NCBI RefSeq assembly: GCF_049341845.1
Contig: NZ_JBMPIT010000005.1
Coordinates: 248,001-312,000, forward strand
Origin: Curtobacterium guangdongense
Lineage (GTDB): Bacteria > Actinomycetota > Actinomycetes > Actinomycetales > Microbacteriaceae
Length of the DNA stretch: 64,000 nt
Reading direction: 5' to 3'
Part shown: in pieces, positions 61,003 to 64,000 of the stretch
How positions within the stretch are numbered: position 1 is the stretch's first letter
How the letters are laid out: each line of letters starts with the position of its first letter
Translations under genes and position numbers: made by a program
The notes under the pieces: generated by a model
Told to the model about the DNA's origin: nothing
Database searches by the model: none
Seen by the model: the letters and a program-made list of their open reading frames with translations, nothing else

Positions 61003-61110
61003 GACGAACCCCGTGAAGGGATCCAGAGGGATGAGCCTGTGGGATCGGACGGCTACAGTCCGAACCTCTGCCCCCGTGTCACAACGACGCTCTGCGCCGC
61101 GTGGCACTCT

Positions 61111-61137
61111 GTCCCCGACGCAGCCGCACGCGGGGAC
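61111..61137 (-). terminator. terminator candidate of rarA
   Basis: GTCCCCG (61111-61117) pairs with CGGGGAC (61131-61137), starting 32 nt past the rarA stop. No U-tract. Confidence 0.45.
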
Positions 61138-61168
61138 CAGGACTTAGGCCCGTCAACGATAGCAGGCT

Positions 61169-62554
61169 TCAGGCGTCCCCAGAAGTACCGCGCGTGATCT
61201 TCCGGAGACGGTCCAGGCGCGGCCCGACTTCTCGCTCGTAGCCGTTCGTGGTCGGCGTGTAGTACTCGGTGCCCTCGAGCGCGTCGGGGAGGTACTGCTG
61301 CTCCGCCACACCGTGCTCGGCGTCGTGGGAGTAGATGTAGCCCTTGCCGTGCCCGAGCCGCTTCGCACCGGCGTAGTGGGCGTCCCGGAGATGGTTCGGC
61401 ACGACGCCCATCCGGCCGGCCTTGACGTCCGCCATCGCCGCGTTCACGCCGTTGTACGCGGCGTTCGACTTCGGGGCCGTCGCCAGGTACACGACCGCTT
61501 CCGCCAGGGGGATCCGTCCCTCCGGCATGCCGATCAGCTGCACCGCCTGTGCCGCGGCGACGGCGATCGGGAGCGCCTGGGGGTCGGCCATGCCGATGTC
61601 CTCGGCCGCGGAGATGATGATGCGCCTGGCGATGAACCGGGAGTCCTCTCCTGCCTCGATCATCCGGGCCAGGTAGTGCAGCGCGGCGTCGACGTCGCTC
61701 CCCCGCACCGACTTGATGAACGCGCTGATGACGTCGTAGTGCTCGTCGCCCTGCCGGTCGTAGCGGAGCAGTGCACGGTCGACGGCGGCTGCGACGGTGT
61801 CGGCGTCGACCACCGGCACGCTGTCGTCGTCGTCGTCCTGCGCCGCCCCGGCCGAGGCGGCAGCGGCTTCCAGCGCCGTGAGCGCCCGACGGGCGTCGCC
61901 GGAGGCGAGCCGGACGATGGCGGAGCGTGCTTCGTCGCCGAGGACGACGGACCCGCCGAGGCCGCGGGGATCCTCCACCGCACGGTCGACGAGCATGCCG
62001 AGGTCGGCGTCGGTCAGCGGCTTCAGGGTGAGCAGGAGCGACCGGGACAGCAGCGGCGAGATGACCGAGAACGACGGGTTCTCGGTGGTGGCCGCGATGA
62101 GGATCACCCAACCGTTCTCGACGCCGGGGAGCAGCGCGTCCTGCTGCGCCTTGCTGAACCGGTGGATCTCGTCGAGGAACAACACCGTGGTGGAGCCGTA
62201 GAGGTCACGGTGCGTGAGGGCCTTCTCCATCACCTCTCGCACGTCCTTGACGCCGGCGGTCACCGCGGAGAGCTCGACGAACTCGCGTCCGGACTGGCGT
62301 GCGATCGCCTGCGCCAGAGTGGTCTTGCCGGTCCCCGGGGGGCCCCAGAGGATCACGGAGACCCCGCCGGGGTTCTCACGCGTGCCGGTCGCGAGCTGCA
62401 CGAGCGGCGAGCCGCGCCCGAGGAGGTGCTGCTGACCGGCGACCTCGTCGAGGCTGGTCGGACGCATCCGGACGGCGAGCGGCACGGAGCCCTGCGCCAG
62501 ACCGACACGCCCACCGGTCGTGGGCGCGGTCATGCCCGATCGATCCGATGCCAT
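61169..62554 (-). CDS. rarA: replication-associated recombination protein A (RarA/MgsA AAA+ ATPase)
   Basis: The 461-aa clamp-loader-like ATPase acts at stalled forks. RMRPTSLDEVAGQQHLLGRG precedes Walker A ILWGPPGTGKTTLAQAIARQ, Walker B TTVLFLDEIHRFSKAQQDAL, sensor 1 ILIAATTENPSFSV and the C-terminal tetramerisation region ending YIYSHDAEHGVAEQQYLPD. A run of five Asp residues sits in a linker. The ATG at 62554 is favoured by a TACGAT box 7 nt upstream; an ATG at 62533 is the alternative. Confidence 0.94.
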   Translation of the reverse strand: MASDRSGMTAPTTGGRVGLAQGSVPLAVRMRPTSLDEVAGQQHLLGRGSPLVQLATGTRENPGGVSVILWGPPGTGKTTLAQAIARQSGREFVELSAVTAGVKDVREVMEKALTHRDLYGSTTVLFLDEIHRFSKAQQDALLPGVENGWVILIAATTENPSFSVISPLLSRSLLLTLKPLTDADLGMLVDRAVEDPRGLGGSVVLGDEARSAIVRLASGDARRALTALEAAAASAGAAQDDDDDSVPVVDADTVAAAVDRALLRYDRQGDEHYDVISAFIKSVRGSDVDAALHYLARMIEAGEDSRFIARRIIISAAEDIGMADPQALPIAVAAAQAVQLIGMPEGRIPLAEAVVYLATAPKSNAAYNGVNAAMADVKAGRMGVVPNHLRDAHYAGAKRLGHGKGYIYSHDAEHGVAEQQYLPDALEGTEYYTPTTNGYEREVGPRLDRLRKITRGTSGDA

Positions 62555-62561
62555 GTCCGCA

Positions 62562-62567
62562 ATCGTA
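62562..62567 (-). promoter_or_regulatory. -10 box, leaderless promoter of rarA
   Basis: TACGAT on the minus strand with a 7-nt spacer to the ATG at 62554. Confidence 0.4.
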
Positions 62568-62607
62568 GGTGGAACCACTGACAGCCGACTCATGGGAGCA
62601 GGTCCGA

Positions 62608-62613
62608 TACGCT
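62608..62613 (+). promoter_or_regulatory. -10 box for the cyclophilin gene
   Basis: TACGCT on the plus strand, giving a leader of about 30 nt with GAGAGGG before the GTG at 62650. Confidence 0.35.
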
Positions 62614-62649
62614 CGCAAGCACACTGCGACGAGAGGGCAGACCAGCACC

Positions 62650-63468
62650 GTGGCACCGAAGAACCAGGCGCGTGACAACCGTGAGGCGCGCGAGCGGCTC
62701 CGTCTCTACGAGGCTCGACAGGGCCTCCACGACCGGCAACGCCGCCGCCGTGTGCGGGACAACGTCATCGGGCTGAGCGCGCTCGTCGCCGTCGCGGCAC
62801 TCGCGACCGGGTCCCAGCTCGCCTTCGCCGGCTCGCAGCCCGACGCGGAGCCGAGTGCCAGCGCCAGCGCCAGCGCGACCGGCACGCCGACTCCCTCGGC
62901 CAGTGCCACCCCCGCGAACACCGGGGACGTCCCGAGCAAGTCCATCGCGAAGGACTCGACGTGGACGGGGTCCCTCACGCTGAACAAGGACGTGAAGCTC
63001 GGGATCGAACTCGACGGGAAGAAGGCGCCGCAGGCCGCGAGCGTCGAGATCGACCTGATCCGCAAGCAGTTCTACGAGGGCACGACCTGCCACCGGCTCG
63101 CCGACAGCGACGGGTTCGAGTTCCTGCAGTGCGGTTCGGCGAACGGCGACGGCACCGGCGACGCGGGCTTCCAGTACGGACCGATCGAGAACACGCCGAG
63201 CGACGACGTCTACGACAAGGGCACGATCGCGATCGCCCGCAGCTCGTCCACGTACTCCCAGTCGACGCAGTTCTTCATCGTCTACGGCGACACCACGCTC
63301 GACGGCTCGACCGGCGGCTACACGGTGGTCGGCAAGGTCACCAGCGGCCTGTCGGACCTGGTGTCGAAGATCACGTCGAAGGGCATCTCCGACGCCGGTT
63401 CGGACGGCACCGGGGAGCCGAAGGTGACGACCACGATCACCGGCGCGACGATCAAGCAGGAGCAGTAG
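62650..63468 (+). CDS. membrane-anchored cyclophilin-type peptidylprolyl isomerase
   Basis: The 272-aa protein has a basic, helical N-terminal cytoplasmic part (RERLRLYEARQGLHDRQRRR), one membrane segment (NVIGLSALVAVAALATGSQL), a Ser/Ala/Thr/Pro linker (SASASASATGTPTPSASATP) and a cyclophilin domain (about 130-265). TTCHRLADSDGFEFLQCG, QSTQFFIVYGDTTLDG and GGYTVVGKVTSGL are cyclophilin core motifs. It probably helps fold secreted proteins outside the membrane. The GTG at 62650 was chosen over an upstream in-frame ATG because the basic sequence begins here. Confidence 0.9.
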   Translation: MAPKNQARDNREARERLRLYEARQGLHDRQRRRRVRDNVIGLSALVAVAALATGSQLAFAGSQPDAEPSASASASATGTPTPSASATPANTGDVPSKSIAKDSTWTGSLTLNKDVKLGIELDGKKAPQAASVEIDLIRKQFYEGTTCHRLADSDGFEFLQCGSANGDGTGDAGFQYGPIENTPSDDVYDKGTIAIARSSSTYSQSTQFFIVYGDTTLDGSTGGYTVVGKVTSGLSDLVSKITSKGISDAGSDGTGEPKVTTTITGATIKQEQ

Positions 63469-63482
63469 TCCACAGACCAGCA

Positions 63483-63510
63483 CACTGGCGGGTCGCGGGG
63501 CTCGCCAGTG
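63483..63510 (+). terminator. terminator of the cyclophilin gene
   Basis: CACTGGCG (63483-63490) pairs with CGCCAGTG (63503-63510), 15 nt past the stop; the loop is G-rich and no clear U-tract follows. Confidence 0.55.
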
Positions 63511-63513
63511 CAA

Positions 63514-63519
63514 TAGGGT
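63514..63519 (+). promoter_or_regulatory. -10 box for the DUF349 gene
   Basis: TAGGGT on the plus strand, about 60 nt before the GTG at 63581 and directly after the terminator hairpin. Confidence 0.35.
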
Positions 63520-63580
63520 GGCTTCCTGACCGTACCGACGGTGACGTCGGTGATGCACGACCACGATCGAGGCGAGACCT

Positions 63581-64000
63581 GTGGGATCTGACGAAGCAAC
63601 GACCTGGGGGCGGGTCGACGATGCCGGCACCGTGTACGTCCGGTACCAGGACACCGAGCGTGTCGTGGGTGAGTACCCGGACGCCACCCCCGAAGAAGCA
63701 CTCGCCTACTTCGCGCGCAAGTACGCCGACCTCGAAGGTCAGGTGAAGATCGCGGAGCAGCGTGTGCAGCGCGGCGCCTCCGCGAACGACGTCGCCAGGA
63801 CGGTCGAGCACCTGACCGCGCTCGTGGGCGAAGCCCGCGTCGTCGGTGACGTCAAGGCCCTCGAAGACCGTGTCGGAGCGCTGTCCGAGCAGCTCGGGTC
63901 GCTGACCAAGGAACAGGCGGAGCAGGCCCAGCAGGCCCTCGCCGAGGCACTCGCGTTCCGCACCGCCCTCGTCGAGGAAGCCGAAGCGCTCGCAGCGGTC
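63581..64000 (+). CDS. DUF349 domain protein, partial (N-terminus)
   Basis: The frame is open from the GTG at 63581 to the window edge (140 codons). The visible part starts VGSDEATTWGRVDDAGTVYV and continues with VVGEYPDATPEEALAYFARK and long charged helices (KALEDRVGALSEQLGSLTKE), the usual N-terminus of actinobacterial DUF349 proteins. These are long coiled-coil proteins with no settled function. The remainder is outside the window. Confidence 0.85.
   Translation, partial: MGSDEATTWGRVDDAGTVYVRYQDTERVVGEYPDATPEEALAYFARKYADLEGQVKIAEQRVQRGASANDVARTVEHLTALVGEARVVGDVKALEDRVGALSEQLGSLTKEQAEQAQQALAEALAFRTALVEEAEALAAV

Overview
The window reads as a high-G+C actinobacterial chromosome segment, most likely Microbacteriaceae and plausibly Curtobacterium. 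This rests on the very high G+C, actinobacterial -10 boxes of the TAGGCT type, a HGxxPAAW membrane protein in the trp operon, an mIHF-guanylate kinase fusion and the overall gene order. The genus call is inference; no marker was searched. Most of the window is a long head-to-tail run of housekeeping genes on the minus strand. The few plus-strand genes are mostly accessory. No gene-free stretch exceeds 300 bp, and many neighbouring genes overlap by 1-8 nt, so translational coupling is common.

Region 1 (1-13.4 kb): a partial DUF885 protein; a two-domain VOC gene broken by an in-frame TAA; polA divergent from a PaaI-type thioesterase; a small VOC protein; a GNAT acetyltransferase; the ANTAR response regulator pdtaR; tRNA-Leu(CAA). 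Next comes an aldehyde-response cassette (GAF/HTH regulator, DUF779 protein, aldehyde dehydrogenase), a DUF308 membrane protein, a VIT1-like transporter and pyk.

Region 2 (13.4-29.2 kb): central nitrogen and amino-acid metabolism. gltB-gltD make glutamate. lgt follows trpA. The block rpe-hisE-hisG-hisF-hisI-trpE-(two small membrane proteins)-trpC-trpB-trpA carries part of histidine and most of tryptophan synthesis. trpD and trpG, and the remaining his genes, are not in the window.

Region 3 (29.2-35.5 kb): accessory genes interrupt the conserved order metK-priA-fmt-rsmB-rpe. They are tdh-kbl (threonine to glycine), a 187-aa orphan, and an Abi_2/HEPN phage-defence-type gene. The Abi gene has a compact promoter, a hairpin and a U-tract squeezed between rsmB and its ribosome binding site. 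This resembles an RNA-antitoxin/toxin layout and is the most interesting locus here.

Region 4 (35.6-50 kb): priA, metK, rpoZ, mIHF-gmk, then the pyrimidine operon read pyrR-pyrB-pyrC-(PH-like membrane protein)-carA-carB-pyrF, preceded by efp-nusB. A sequence matching the PyrR binding loop sits next to the pyrR ribosome binding site.

Region 5 (50-64 kb): an ABC1/UbiB kinase and two small overlapping orphans, aroB-aroK-aroC, mltG, ruvX, alaS, a 60-aa membrane protein, rpsD, rarA, a secreted cyclophilin and a partial DUF349 protein.

Two window-wide patterns stand out. The 10-mer GACGGGAGGC recurs nine times, palindromically in some terminators and singly inside variable parts of genes. Several genes also have a TANNNT box only 6-7 nt before the start codon, as expected for leaderless mRNAs.
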